This document shows positions 27,194-36,025 of a stretch of DNA of 38,591 nt, piece by piece. Positions within the stretch are counted from its first letter, which is position 1, and each line of letters begins with the position of its first letter. The translations under genes were made by a program, and so were the position numbers. Source of the stretch: Candidatus Omnitrophota bacterium (GTDB lineage: Bacteria > Omnitrophota > Gorgyraeia > JACQQV01); NCBI GenBank assembly GCA_016206785.1, contig JACQQV010000025.1, forward strand, positions 1-38,591, in the 5' to 3' direction. Under the pieces are notes generated by a model. The model did not search any database, was not told the DNA's origin, and saw only the letters and a list, made by a program, of their open reading frames with translations.

Positions 27194-28654
27194 CTATCCT
27201 TTAATGACCCCTATCGGCCGCATCCGGACAACCATTTTTGAAATCCCTGCCTTCCCCACCACCCGCACCACTTCATTCACATCCTTATAGGCCTCAGGTT
27301 GTTCTTCGTCTAGGCCACCTCGCCCTCGCGCCATGGCAATGATTCCTTTCGCCTCCAATTCCTTCTGAATGGAACGACCTCTTGAAATGCGGACGGCCTG
27401 GCCGCGGGACATGATGCGTCCCGCGCCATGGCAGGAAGAGCCGAAGGTCTCTTCCATCGCCCCCTGTTGTCCCACCAAAAGATACGAATTTCTTCCCATA
27501 TCCCCAGGAATTAAAACCGGTTGGCCGATACTGCGATACCGTTCGGGAAGTTCCGGATGTCCTGGAGGAAAGGCGCGTGTTGCCCCTTTCCGATGAACAC
27601 AGAGTTTCTTTTTCTTGCCCTTCACCTCATATGTTTCCATCTTTGCGATATTGTGGGCGACATCATAAATCAGGTCGAGCCCCAGATCATTTTCACCTCG
27701 ACGAAAAAGATGGACAAAGGCTTGGCGTACCAGATGCGTCAACACTTGACGGTTTGCCCAAGCATAGTTGGCCGCGGCGCGCATCGCGGAAAGATACACC
27801 TCCCCTTCGGGGGAATCGAGGGGGGCACACACCAGTTGCCGATCGGGAAGGGCAATCTTATATTTTTGGGGACAACCGGCCATCTTGCGCAGACTATCCT
27901 CGCAGACCTGGTAGCCCAAACCCCGCGATCCTGAATGAATCATGACTGTCACTTGATCTTTCTCCAGTCCAAAAAACTGCGCCAAAGAGGGATCGTACAC
28001 TTGATCGACGAGCTGGACTTCGATGAAATGGTTTCCGGAACCGAGTGTTCCCACCTGCCCCTTTCCCCGCTCATAGGCCCTCTCTGAAACGGCCGACGGG
28101 TCCGCCCCTTCCATGCAGCCGTCCGCCTCGGTGCAGAGAATATCCTCAGGTCGCCCGAAACCTTGTTTGACCATATAGGAAGAGCCCTGCGTCAGAATCT
28201 TCCGCTCATCCGCCTGGCTGAATTTGATCTGGCCTCCCACCCCTAAACCGCAAGGGACGTCGCGGAAAAGTTGCGCGACCAGTTCTCTCTGTTTCGGAAG
28301 AACCTCTTGCTGGGTGAGGCGCGTCCTCAGAAGTCGGACGCCACAATTGATGTCAAAACCAACGCCGCCGGGAGAAATGACGCCTCCTTCCTCCGGATCG
28401 GTGGCGCAGACCCCCCCGATACAAAAACCATACCCCCAGTGCATATCGGGCATGGCGATGGAATATTTCTGAATGCCCGGTAAAAAAGCGACATTTGCGA
28501 CCTGGTCCAGGGATTTGTCCTTTCGGATATCCTTCAAGAGTTTCTCATCGGCATAAATCAGCCCATCCACCCGCATGCCGCTTTTGTAACTTTTGGGAAG
28601 CCGCCAGCGGTAATCGTCAATCTTCTCTAAAGGACCTTGCCATTCCTCGTTCAT
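27194..28654 (-). CDS. rtcB: RNA-splicing ligase RtcB
   Basis: A 486-residue GTP- and Mn-dependent RNA ligase that joins 2',3'-cyclic phosphate and 5'-OH ends, as in tRNA repair. Key blocks: MPDMHWGYG, GVGFDINCGVRLL (D101, C104 bind metal), HSGSRGLG, and GSSCHGAGRIMSR carrying the guanylated histidine. Length fits the family. Its ATG overlaps the archease stop by 4 nt, so activator and ligase are coupled. Confidence 0.97.
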   Translation of the reverse strand: MNEEWQGPLEKIDDYRWRLPKSYKSGMRVDGLIYADEKLLKDIRKDKSLDQVANVAFLPGIQKYSIAMPDMHWGYGFCIGGVCATDPEEGGVISPGGVGFDINCGVRLLRTRLTQQEVLPKQRELVAQLFRDVPCGLGVGGQIKFSQADERKILTQGSSYMVKQGFGRPEDILCTEADGCMEGADPSAVSERAYERGKGQVGTLGSGNHFIEVQLVDQVYDPSLAQFFGLEKDQVTVMIHSGSRGLGYQVCEDSLRKMAGCPQKYKIALPDRQLVCAPLDSPEGEVYLSAMRAAANYAWANRQVLTHLVRQAFVHLFRRGENDLGLDLIYDVAHNIAKMETYEVKGKKKKLCVHRKGATRAFPPGHPELPERYRSIGQPVLIPGDMGRNSYLLVGQQGAMEETFGSSCHGAGRIMSRGQAVRISRGRSIQKELEAKGIIAMARGRGGLDEEQPEAYKDVNEVVRVVGKAGISKMVVRMRPIGVIKG

Positions 28655-29067
28655 ATGTCAAAAATCACTTCCCCAACCCATCCCTCTTTGGTTTTCTGAA
28701 CCTTGAGCTCATGATACGTGACCGCTTTCACCTCTTTCTTAAGGTGGTGTTTTTCAAAATTGATCCCCTCACCCCGGATGCGGGCCTTAAGGTTTCTCTC
28801 GGTAAGGGTGTCAAACAAAAATTCCTTGTAGAGCATGCGATCCACCGAGGCACGAAACAGGAGTTCCTGGTGCCATAAGACATAGAGGTCTTCGAGTGTC
28901 TCTGCAATCAGGGTGAGTGTCTTTTCCGCTGTCGGGTCGACAGTCTCCAAGTCCGCCATCAGTTCAAACATCCCGACGGCGGCATTTTTGAAAAGCTCTT
29001 CCAGCGTTCTCCCAAACGCCCGGATGCCGACGTCCGCCGTGTGGTCGATCAGTTCGTAGGATTTCAT
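28651..29067 (-). CDS. Archease, activator of RtcB
   Basis: A 138-residue archease that helps RtcB turn over its guanylylated state. It begins with the family signature (YELIDHTADVGIRAFG), followed by LEELFKNAAVGMFELMAD, and ends with KTKEGWVGEVIFDI. The start codon lies 4 nt after the CCA of tRNA-Lys; there is no SD outside the tRNA. After tRNA 3'-end processing the mRNA would start 4 nt before the ATG, which would make it leaderless in effect. Confidence 0.95.
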   Translation of the reverse strand: MKSYELIDHTADVGIRAFGRTLEELFKNAAVGMFELMADLETVDPTAEKTLTLIAETLEDLYVLWHQELLFRASVDRMLYKEFLFDTLTERNLKARIRGEGINFEKHHLKKEVKAVTYHELKVQKTKEGWVGEVIFDI

Positions 29068-29071
29068 AAAG

Positions 29072-29147
29072 TGGTGAGCCGCCCGAGACTCGAACTCGGC
29101 ACAACCGCCTTAAAAGGGCGGTGCTCTACCTGATGAGCTAGCGGCCC
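29072..29147 (-). tRNA. tRNA-Lys(TTT)
   Basis: Acceptor GGGCCGC/GCGGCTC (one G-U), anticodon loop CTTTTAA (TTT), T arm GAGTTCGAGTCTC, discriminator A, CCA encoded. It heads the archease-rtcB-serS unit. Confidence 0.96.
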
Positions 29148-29152
29148 CTAAA

Positions 29153-29178
29153 AAGTTTGGCCAGGCTTAAGCCTGGCC
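29153..29178 (-). terminator. Terminator after frr
   Basis: The perfect 20-bp palindrome GGCCAGGCTTAAGCCTGGCC (29159-29178) followed on the minus strand by AAACTTTTT. It ends the rpsB-tsf-pyrH-frr unit just before tRNA-Lys. Confidence 0.75.
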
Positions 29179-29208
29179 CACAACCAAAGAAAGAGTAAGG
29201 TGTGGGCC

Positions 29209-29766
29209 CTAGAGTTCCAGGACCTCCCTTTCTTTCTGTTTTAAGAGCTCGTCGATTTTGTTAATATGCTTGTCCGTTAACTTTTGGATCTCGTCTTGGG
29301 TGGTGAAAACCTCGTCCTCTGAAATCCCTTTGTCTTTCAGTTTCCGGACCAATTCAATGGCATGATGCCGACCGGTCCGGATGGAGATGCGGCCATCCTC
29401 CGCCATCTTCCGGATGATCTTTGCCAGTTCCTCCCGGCGTTCTGTCGTGAGTTGGGGCATGCTGAGGCGAATCACCCGACCGTCATTGGTGGGAGTGATT
29501 CCCAGATTGGCGCCGAGGAGGGCGCGTTCGATTTCCCCCAACAAAGAACCGTCCCATGGCTGCACGACAATCAGCTTGGGATCCGGGGTGGTAATGGTGG
29601 CGATCTGCTTTAAAGGAGTGGGGGTGTCATAGTAAGAGACCTTCACCCCTTCAAGAAGGGCAGTGGACGCCCGCCCTGTCCTCACCGTCGCGAGTTCCCG
29701 CTGGGTGGCCTCCACCGTTTTGTCCATCTTTTCTTCTGTCTCTCGAAGAAGATCTCTGAGGTTCAT
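29209..29766 (-). CDS. frr: Ribosome recycling factor
   Basis: A 185-residue protein that, with EF-G, splits the post-termination ribosome. Conserved features: ELATVRTGRASTALL near the N-terminus, TPLKQIATITTPDPKLIVVQ, and RRELAKIIRKMAEDGRISIR-like helix in the last third. Length is typical. It follows pyrH by 9 nt in the usual order. Confidence 0.97.
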   Translation of the reverse strand: MNLRDLLRETEEKMDKTVEATQRELATVRTGRASTALLEGVKVSYYDTPTPLKQIATITTPDPKLIVVQPWDGSLLGEIERALLGANLGITPTNDGRVIRLSMPQLTTERREELAKIIRKMAEDGRISIRTGRHHAIELVRKLKDKGISEDEVFTTQDEIQKLTDKHINKIDELLKQKEREVLEL

Positions 29767-29775
29767 CGTGCACCT

Positions 29776-30513
29776 CTATCGCGACTTTTCGGGCCCGACG
29801 ACCGTTCCGATTCGCTCTCCCAGGACGACCCGTTTAATATTTCCTCTTTTTCGAAGATTAAAAACGATGATGGGGAGGTCATTGTCCATACAAAGGGAGA
29901 TTGCCGTCGCGTCCATCACCTTAAGCCCCTTGTTGAGTACGTCAATATAATCAAGCCGATCAAATTTCTTTGCGTGAGCATCTTTCTCGGGATCGGAAGA
30001 ATAAACGCCATCCACCCTCGTCGCCTTTAGGATCACGTCCGCCCCGATCTCGATGGCGCGGAGGGCCGCGGTGGTATCGGTGGTAAAATAAGGATTTCCT
30101 GTCCCTCCGACAAAGATCACCACGCGCCCTTTTTCCAGATGTCGGATGGCCCGCCGACGGATATAAGGTTCGGCAAGCTCCTGCATCTCGATCGCGGTCT
30201 GGACGCGGGTAAAAACCCCCTCTTTTTCCAAGGCATCCTGAAGGGCGAGGCCGTTGATGACCGTCGCCAGCATCCCCATATAATCAGCCGTGGAACGGTC
30301 GATGCCGCCATTCGTGATCCCTTCAGAGCCCCGGAAAATGTTTCCACCACCGATCACGACGGTAACTTGAAGGCCGAGGCTCGCAATTTCTTTGATCTGC
30401 TGGGCGATCGACAGGAGCGCTTCCGCTTCAATGCCGTAGCCACGGTCCCCCTGCATCGCTTCACCGCTTAACTTCAAGACAATACGCTTATAAACCGGTT
30501 TTGCTTTGGGCAC
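29776..30513 (-). CDS. pyrH: UMP kinase
   Basis: A 245-residue amino acid kinase fold enzyme that phosphorylates UMP to [14 protein letters not shown] (N-terminal phosphate-binding), [50 protein letters not shown] and [12 protein letters not shown] are present. It starts with GTG that overlaps the last base of the tsf stop codon (TAGTG). Confidence 0.97.
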   Translation of the reverse strand: MPKAKPVYKRIVLKLSGEAMQGDRGYGIEAEALLSIAQQIKEIASLGLQVTVVIGGGNIFRGSEGITNGGIDRSTADYMGMLATVINGLALQDALEKEGVFTRVQTAIEMQELAEPYIRRRAIRHLEKGRVVIFVGGTGNPYFTTDTTAALRAIEIGADVILKATRVDGVYSSDPEKDAHAKKFDRLDYIDVLNKGLKVMDATAISLCMDNDLPIIVFNLRKRGNIKRVVLGERIGTVVGPEKSR

Positions 30514-31034
30514 TACGATCCCCCGAGTTGAAAACGGACGAACCGACGGACCACGATATTCTCACCCACCTTTGCGACCACCTGTGTCAGGAGATCCCGG
30601 ACGGTGAGCATTTGGTCTTTAATAAAAGGTTGCTCCAAAAGACATCTTTCCTTACAGAACGTTTCAAGGCCATTTCCTTTTTTCCCCTCGAGAACCTCCG
30701 GGGGGATGTCTTCTCGTTGAAGATAGGTAGGGCTGGCGGCCGCGATCTGCATGGCGAGATCACGGGCAAGACGTTTGAAATCGTCACAGCGGGCGACAAA
30801 ATCGGTTTCACAGTTCACTTCGACGAGGACCCCGATCTTTCCGCCCGTATGAACGTAGGACTCCACAAGTCCTTGGTTAGCGGTCCGACCTGCCTTGTTT
30901 TGGGCGATCTGATCGCCTCGCTTTTTCAGATGCTCCAAGGCCTTGTCGAAATTTCCGGAAGCCTCTTCCAAGGCGCGCTTACAGTCCATGATCCCTGCGC
31001 CTGTTAATGCTCGAAGTTTTTTAATGAGTTCCAT
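30513..31034 (-). CDS. tsf: Elongation factor Ts, short form
   Basis: A 173-residue nucleotide exchange factor for EF-Tu. The UBA-like start [20 protein letters not shown] and the core [18 protein letters not shown] are clear; the second half is a single core subdomain as in the short Thermus-type EF-Ts, and the chain is shorter than the usual 195-200 residues. It starts at ATG 31034, in the same frame as rpsB and only one codon after the rpsB stop (TAA CCG ATG), which suggests re-initiation by ribosomes that have just ended rpsB. Confidence 0.95.
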   Translation of the reverse strand: MELIKKLRALTGAGIMDCKRALEEASGNFDKALEHLKKRGDQIAQNKAGRTANQGLVESYVHTGGKIGVLVEVNCETDFVARCDDFKRLARDLAMQIAAASPTYLQREDIPPEVLEGKKGNGLETFCKERCLLEQPFIKDQMLTVRDLLTQVVAKVGENIVVRRFVRFQLGGS

Positions 31035-31037
31035 CGG

Positions 31038-31931
31038 TTACTCACGCGTTTTTGTTTTCTTGGGAGTAACAACCTTTTTCGATTTGGTCTTGGTTTTGGT
31101 GAGGGTCTCGGCGATTTTTGGAATCGCAGGAACGCCGGGAATCGCGGGAAGCTCGGGAATCTCGGCTTCTTCCTCTTCCGCTACCGCGGGGGCATCGGGT
31201 GCAACCGAAACCGCTTCTTCTTCCTTCACAATCCCGGCGATTTTAAATTGCTCACATCCCTCTACAATGGCATCGACGATACTCTTGATCACCAGACGGA
31301 TCGACTTCATCGCATCGTCATTCCCCGGTATCACATAATCAATTCGGTCAGGATCGCAGTTGGTGTCCACAAGCCCCACGATCGGAATGCCCAGCCGCCC
31401 TGCCTCTTCGACGGCAATTTCCTCTTTTTTAGAATCGATCACAAAGATGCAGTCGGGTCTTTTCTCGAGACCCACAAGCCCTCCTAAATTTCTTTCAAGC
31501 TTCACCCGTTCTTTCTCCAGATGCGCTTGTTCTTTCTTGGTATATTTGACGAGCTGGCCTGGATCTTCTTTCAGGCGGGTTAACTCTTTCAGACGTTCAA
31601 TCCCCTTTCTGATCGTTTCAAAGTTGGTGAGGGCGCCCCCCAGCCAGCGCTGGCTGACATAAAACATGCCGCATCGCACCGCTTCCTCGCGAATCGTCTC
31701 CTGGGCCTGTTTCTTGGTCCCGATCAAAAGGACCTTGCCTCCTTTGGCAGTGACATGCCTGAGGAAGTCGCAGGCTTCTTTTAATTTGGCCGCTGTTTTT
31801 TCAAGATCGACAATATAAATGCCGTTCCGCTCGCCAAAGATATATTTTTTCATCTTGGGATTCCACCGCTTGGTCTGGTGACCGAAGTGGACCCCCGCTT
31901 CTAACAATTCTTTAATGACAGGCGCTGCCAA
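31038..31931 (-). CDS. rpsB: 30S ribosomal protein S2
   Basis: A 297-residue S2 protein. [20 protein letters not shown] and [20 protein letters not shown] are diagnostic. The start is the TTG at 31931 with AAGGAGG 6 nt upstream; an in-frame GTG at 31949 lies before the SD and is not used. The C-terminus after about residue 230 is an extra tail, acidic and Ala/Pro-rich, then a Lys/Thr-rich end ([20 protein letters not shown]), about 40-60 residues longer than usual. Confidence 0.97.
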   Translation of the reverse strand: MAAPVIKELLEAGVHFGHQTKRWNPKMKKYIFGERNGIYIVDLEKTAAKLKEACDFLRHVTAKGGKVLLIGTKKQAQETIREEAVRCGMFYVSQRWLGGALTNFETIRKGIERLKELTRLKEDPGQLVKYTKKEQAHLEKERVKLERNLGGLVGLEKRPDCIFVIDSKKEEIAVEEAGRLGIPIVGLVDTNCDPDRIDYVIPGNDDAMKSIRLVIKSIVDAIVEGCEQFKIAGIVKEEEAVSVAPDAPAVAEEEEAEIPELPAIPGVPAIPKIAETLTKTKTKSKKVVTPKKTKTRE

Positions 31932-31970
31932 TGTTTCCCTCCTTGACACGTTTCAAACGCGATTTTAGAG

Positions 31971-31998
31971 ATTATATCAAAAAAATCCCGCTTGGCAA
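31971..31998 (-). promoter_or_regulatory. Promoter of rpsB-tsf-pyrH-frr
   Basis: Minus strand TTGCCA (31993-31998), 16-nt spacer, TATAAT (31971-31976) within TGATATAAT; leader about 33 nt. Confidence 0.65.
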
Positions 31999-32006
31999 AT
32001 CCTTTT

Positions 32007-33806
32007 TTAAATTTTTGTAACCTCTTGTAACTGAATAGAATAGAGCGTTTTGTAGACCCCTTCCTTTTGAAGCAGCTCCGTGTGGCTCCCCAGCTCTACC
32101 AACCGCCCTCCTTCCAGTACCACAATCCGATCGGCATTCACAACGGTGGAAAGGCGGTGGGCAATGACAAAAACGGTGCGGCCCTTCATGAGCCGCTCAA
32201 TCGCCTCCTGGACCCACCGCTCCGATTCACTGTCCAATTGACTCGTCGCCTCATCCAAAATGAGAATCGGCGGATTCTTCAGGATCGCGCGGGCGATGGC
32301 GATCCGCTGACGCTCCCCGCCTGACAGCTTCATCCCGCGGTCCCCAATGACCGTTTGATGTCCCTTTTCCAACCGGGAAATAAAGTCGTCGGCGTGGGCA
32401 AGACGTGCTGCCTCCTCGATCTCGGAGGCGGTAGCATTCATTTTTCCGTAGGCGATATTCGCCCGTACGGTGTCGTGGAACAAAAAGGTCTCCTGGGTCA
32501 CGAGGCCTACTTGCTCTCGCAAGGAACGGATGGCGACAGAACGGAGATCGGTTCCGTCGATAAAGACACCCCCTTCCGTCGGATCGTAGAAACGGGGGAT
32601 GAGGTTCACAAGCGTCGTTTTTCCCGCCCCACTTCTTCCGACGATGGCGATCACCTCGCCCGCAGAGACAGAAAGAGAAATACCTTGAAGAATAGGCGTG
32701 TCATTGTATCGGAAGGAGACGTTCCGAAATTCGATCTGATGTTGAACGCGAGAGAGGGCCTTTGCATCCTTTTTCTCGACGACGCTGGAAGAGGCATCCA
32801 GAATCTCAAAAATGCGCGGCACCGTCGCAAGGGTCTCTTGGAGAAGTCCATAACTGGAAGTCAGTTTCTTGGCGGGACTCACCAGTGAAAGGAGCGCCCC
32901 GACAAAAAGGAGGAGCACACCGCTGGAAAGGGTTCCGCGCACCACCTCCCGCCCGCCGACAAAAAGGAGGAGAATCGCCCCAAGGGCTGCAACCCCTTCG
33001 CTAAAAGGACCCAAAAGAAGGATCCGTTTGATCCGCTTCATCGTATAGCGGTAAAAATTGTTGTTCGCCTTTTTGAACTTTTCCGCTTCATAAGGCTCCA
33101 TCGTAAAGGCTTTCACGATCCGGATACCGGAGATAAATTCCTGAAGGACGTTATTGATCTCCGCCATGCTTTCCAGGGCGCTTACATTCACCTTCTTCAG
33201 TTTCTTGGCGATGCGGCCCACAGGGATCGTGATAAGAGGAATGAGGACAAGGGACAACATGGCTAACTTCCAATGGATATAGAAAATAATGGATCCGAAA
33301 ACCAAAAGTTGGATGGGGCGATACAGAAAATCGGTAAGCCCTACGGCGATGGAATCCTGAAGGGTGGCGACGTCATACGTGATGCGGGAGATAAGAGTCC
33401 CGACCCTTTTTTCTGAAAAGTGATCCAAGGAAAGAGACTGCATTTTTTCGAACAGGGCATTTCGCAGATCCCGGATCACCCGCTGAGAGAGGATGGACAT
33501 CAGATATTCATGGAGAAAGATGAAAAAACCCTTAAGAAAAACAAGTGCCAAGCCCAATACAGAAAGGAATCCCAAAAGGGCCATCGGCTCCGCCTGATTG
33601 ATCTGGGCGACCACCCCTTCCAGAAAAGGGGGCAAAGAGATAGGAAGAACAACCTTCCCGCGGCTTAAGACCCGGTCTGCGATAGGGACGATCGGAAGGA
33701 GGGAGATTCCTCCAAAACACGCTGAAAGTATTAGAGATACGACAACAGCACAAAGGGTCGCAAGGTGTTTTTTAAGGAAGGCGAGGAGCCTCAGATAATC
33801 TTTCAT
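32007..33806 (-). CDS. MsbA-like lipid flippase, ABC transporter half
   Basis: A 599-residue type IV ABC exporter half-transporter, likely moving lipid A-core across the inner membrane. Six membrane helices lie in the first 310 residues; the ATPase domain begins near IEFRNVSFRYNDTPIL with Walker A VGRSGAGKTT, signature LSGGERQRIAIARA, Walker B ILILDEATSQLD and the H-loop IAHRLSTV. I start at MKDYLRLL (33806), 7 nt after the -10 element (leaderless), not at the ATG that is part of the TATAATG. It shares a divergent promoter region with the lpxB operon. Confidence 0.93.
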   Translation of the reverse strand: MKDYLRLLAFLKKHLATLCAVVVSLILSACFGGISLLPIVPIADRVLSRGKVVLPISLPPFLEGVVAQINQAEPMALLGFLSVLGLALVFLKGFFIFLHEYLMSILSQRVIRDLRNALFEKMQSLSLDHFSEKRVGTLISRITYDVATLQDSIAVGLTDFLYRPIQLLVFGSIIFYIHWKLAMLSLVLIPLITIPVGRIAKKLKKVNVSALESMAEINNVLQEFISGIRIVKAFTMEPYEAEKFKKANNNFYRYTMKRIKRILLLGPFSEGVAALGAILLLFVGGREVVRGTLSSGVLLLFVGALLSLVSPAKKLTSSYGLLQETLATVPRIFEILDASSSVVEKKDAKALSRVQHQIEFRNVSFRYNDTPILQGISLSVSAGEVIAIVGRSGAGKTTLVNLIPRFYDPTEGGVFIDGTDLRSVAIRSLREQVGLVTQETFLFHDTVRANIAYGKMNATASEIEEAARLAHADDFISRLEKGHQTVIGDRGMKLSGGERQRIAIARAILKNPPILILDEATSQLDSESERWVQEAIERLMKGRTVFVIAHRLSTVVNADRIVVLEGGRLVELGSHTELLQKEGVYKTLYSIQLQEVTKI

Positions 33807-33813
33807 GGAGGTC

Positions 33814-33862
33814 ATTATATCAAAAATTTAGACTTGTCGCAATCGGCCCAAAAGGGTATAAT
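33814..33862. promoter_or_regulatory. Divergent promoters with overlapping -35 elements
   Basis: Minus: TTGCGA (33837-33842), 17 nt, TATAAT (33814-33819) for the transporter. Plus: TTGTCG (33834-33839), 17 nt, TATAAT (33857-33862) for the Gfo/Idh-lpxB pair. The -35 elements share three base pairs, so one RNA polymerase should exclude the other. Confidence 0.75.
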
Positions 33863-33896
33863 TTAAAGTCACACCTTAAGTTAGAGTGAGGGGGCT

Positions 33897-34862
33897 ATGG
33901 AGAAAGTCAAGGTTGGGGTTGTGGGCATTGGGTATTTGGGAAGTGAACATGCCCGGATCTACTCGAAACTGCCGGATGCGGAACTGGTCGCACTTTGCGA
34001 TGTCGATCCTTCTAAAAAGGCCCTCGCCCGAAAATACCGCACCCCTTTCTATGAGGATTACCAAACCCTCTTTGACAAAGTGGATGCGGTGAGTATCGCC
34101 ACCCCCACCCAAGACCATCATCGTGCCGCCAAGGCGTTTCTGGAACATGGCCTTCACGTCCTCATTGAAAAACCGATCACAAAGTCTGTCGAGGAGGCGG
34201 ATGAACTGGTGGCCATTGCTCGCCGCAATCGCTGCCTGATTCAAGTCGGCCATGTGGAACGATTCAATAGCGCTCTTCAGACGATTCGGCCCTACGTCCA
34301 ATCCGCCCATTTTCTTGAATGTCATCGCCTTGGGCCATTCAAGCGCCGGTCGCTCGACGTCGGCGTTGTGTTGGATCTTATGATTCATGATATCGACATC
34401 ATCCTTTCTTTGATCCCCTCACCGGTAGAACGGGTCGACGCGGTCGGGATTCATGTGCTGACAGACAAAGAAGACATCGCGAACGCACGGCTCAATTTCA
34501 AAAATGGCGCTGCCGCGAATTTAACGGCAAGCCGCTTAACCAGTAAGTCGATGCGAAAGATCCGGATCTTCTCGGAAAATAGCTATATCTCTCTCGACAC
34601 CTATAGACAAAAGGTGGACCGGTATTGGAAAGAGGGGGACCGGATCCGGATGGAAAAACTACGCGTGAAAAAGAAAGAGCCCCTTCAAGAAGAACTCGCT
34701 TCCTTTATCCAAGCCGTTTTCAAGAAGGAAAAACCACTTGTCTCCGGCGAAGAGGCCCGCGAGGCGCTCCGCGTGGCACTCCAGATCGAGCAACTCATTC
34801 GCTCCAACCCTTCCTGGTCTTCTGCGAAGGGCGCTACCCTTCCTCAATTCTCCCTTCCATGA
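33897..34862 (+). CDS. Gfo/Idh/MocA family oxidoreductase in the lipid A cluster
   Basis: A 321-residue NAD(P)-dependent oxidoreductase. The Rossmann motif VGVVGIGYLGSEHARIYSKL is at residues 6-25, the family EKPI with catalytic-type lysine near 98-101, and the C-terminal beta domain contains LDVGVVLDLMIHDIDIIL. Members of this family next to lpxB are often involved in lipid A sugar variants (as with GnnA, which oxidises UDP-GlcNAc at C3), so such a role is possible here but not shown. SD GAGGGGG before the ATG; it overlaps lpxB by 4 nt. Confidence 0.88.
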   Translation: MEKVKVGVVGIGYLGSEHARIYSKLPDAELVALCDVDPSKKALARKYRTPFYEDYQTLFDKVDAVSIATPTQDHHRAAKAFLEHGLHVLIEKPITKSVEEADELVAIARRNRCLIQVGHVERFNSALQTIRPYVQSAHFLECHRLGPFKRRSLDVGVVLDLMIHDIDIILSLIPSPVERVDAVGIHVLTDKEDIANARLNFKNGAAANLTASRLTSKSMRKIRIFSENSYISLDTYRQKVDRYWKEGDRIRMEKLRVKKKEPLQEELASFIQAVFKKEKPLVSGEEAREALRVALQIEQLIRSNPSWSSAKGATLPQFSLP

Positions 34863-36025
34863 CTGCCTCCAAACCGCTCAAACTCATGATGATTGCCGGT
34901 GAGGCTTCCGGCGATCTTCATGGTGCGTCTCTTGCAAAATCACTCCGACACCTCTCGCCAGAAATCGTTCTCTTCGGCGCGGGTGGCGAGTTGATGAAAG
35001 AAGCGGGTGTTCATCTTGAGGTCGATCTCGTCGAGAAAGCGGTGGTTGGGCTCGTGGAGGTCTTAAGACACCTTTCCGAATTTAAAAAATTTTTCGCTCA
35101 TCTTCTAAAACGGCTCGAAGCAGAAAAACCGGATGCGGTCATTCTCATCGATTACCCCGGCTTTAACCTTCGATTCGCGAAGGCAGCCAAGCGACTTGGA
35201 ATTCGAGTCATTTACTACATCAGCCCTCAAGTTTGGGCCTGGGGCAGATGGCGAATCCCAACGATTCGTGAATGTGTTGACCAGATGATTGTTGTTTTTC
35301 CCTTCGAGGAAATTTTTTATAAACGGCACGGTATTCAAACCCAGTTTGTGGGTCATCCCCTTCTTGATCTTGTAAAAGTCCGTTCAGATCCGGAAGACCT
35401 CCGTCGAGAGCTTTCCATCCCCAGAGAAAAGAAAGTGATCGGTCTTCTTCCCGGCTCGCGCGAGAAAGAGGTTTCGTCACTCCTTCCGGTCATGATCGAG
35501 GCGGCTCGTCTCCTTGCGAGACGTCTTCCCGATTACCGCTTCCTCATTTTCAAATCGCCGACACTCCCTGACAAAACCTATACAACACTCTCAGCGAAAA
35601 ATCTTCCCCTCAATTTTGTGAAGGATCCAGACTACCGATACCGGAACCTCATCGATTTTTCCCTTGTCGCGTCAGGAACCGCAACACTCGAAAACGCGAT
35701 CCTCGGAAAACCGATGGTCATTCTGTATAAGACCTCGCTTCTCACCTACCTATTGGCAAGGAACCTCATCCAGATTCCTTACATCGGGCTCGTGAACGTC
35801 GTGGCCGGAGAGAAAATCGTTCCGGAATGTCTTCAGTACCACGCCACCCCGCGCCATGTCGCAGAGACAGCGCTATCGCTTTTGGAAAATCCTGGAAAAC
35901 TCGAAAGGATGCGACGAGACCTTACAGCACTTCGGGAAAAATTGGGCCAGGAAGGGGCGAGCCATCGCGCGGCCGAGGCGATTCTTAAAGGATTGGATAA
36001 TACCGCTTCAGTTCAAAGTCGGTGA
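34859..36025 (+). CDS. lpxB: Lipid-A-disaccharide synthase
   Basis: A 388-residue GT19 glycosyltransferase that joins UDP-2,3-diacylglucosamine and lipid X. MMIAGEASGDLHGASLAKSL, GFNLRFAK, YYISPQVWAWGRWR, LPGSREKEV and the acceptor-site VASGTATLENAIL are as in the family. The ATG overlaps the stop of the Gfo/Idh gene (ATGA). Its last 41 nt overlap the 3' end of the convergent glnA gene. Confidence 0.95.
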   Translation: MTASKPLKLMMIAGEASGDLHGASLAKSLRHLSPEIVLFGAGGELMKEAGVHLEVDLVEKAVVGLVEVLRHLSEFKKFFAHLLKRLEAEKPDAVILIDYPGFNLRFAKAAKRLGIRVIYYISPQVWAWGRWRIPTIRECVDQMIVVFPFEEIFYKRHGIQTQFVGHPLLDLVKVRSDPEDLRRELSIPREKKVIGLLPGSREKEVSSLLPVMIEAARLLARRLPDYRFLIFKSPTLPDKTYTTLSAKNLPLNFVKDPDYRYRNLIDFSLVASGTATLENAILGKPMVILYKTSLLTYLLARNLIQIPYIGLVNVVAGEKIVPECLQYHATPRHVAETALSLLENPGKLERMRRDLTALREKLGQEGASHRAAEAILKGLDNTASVQSR

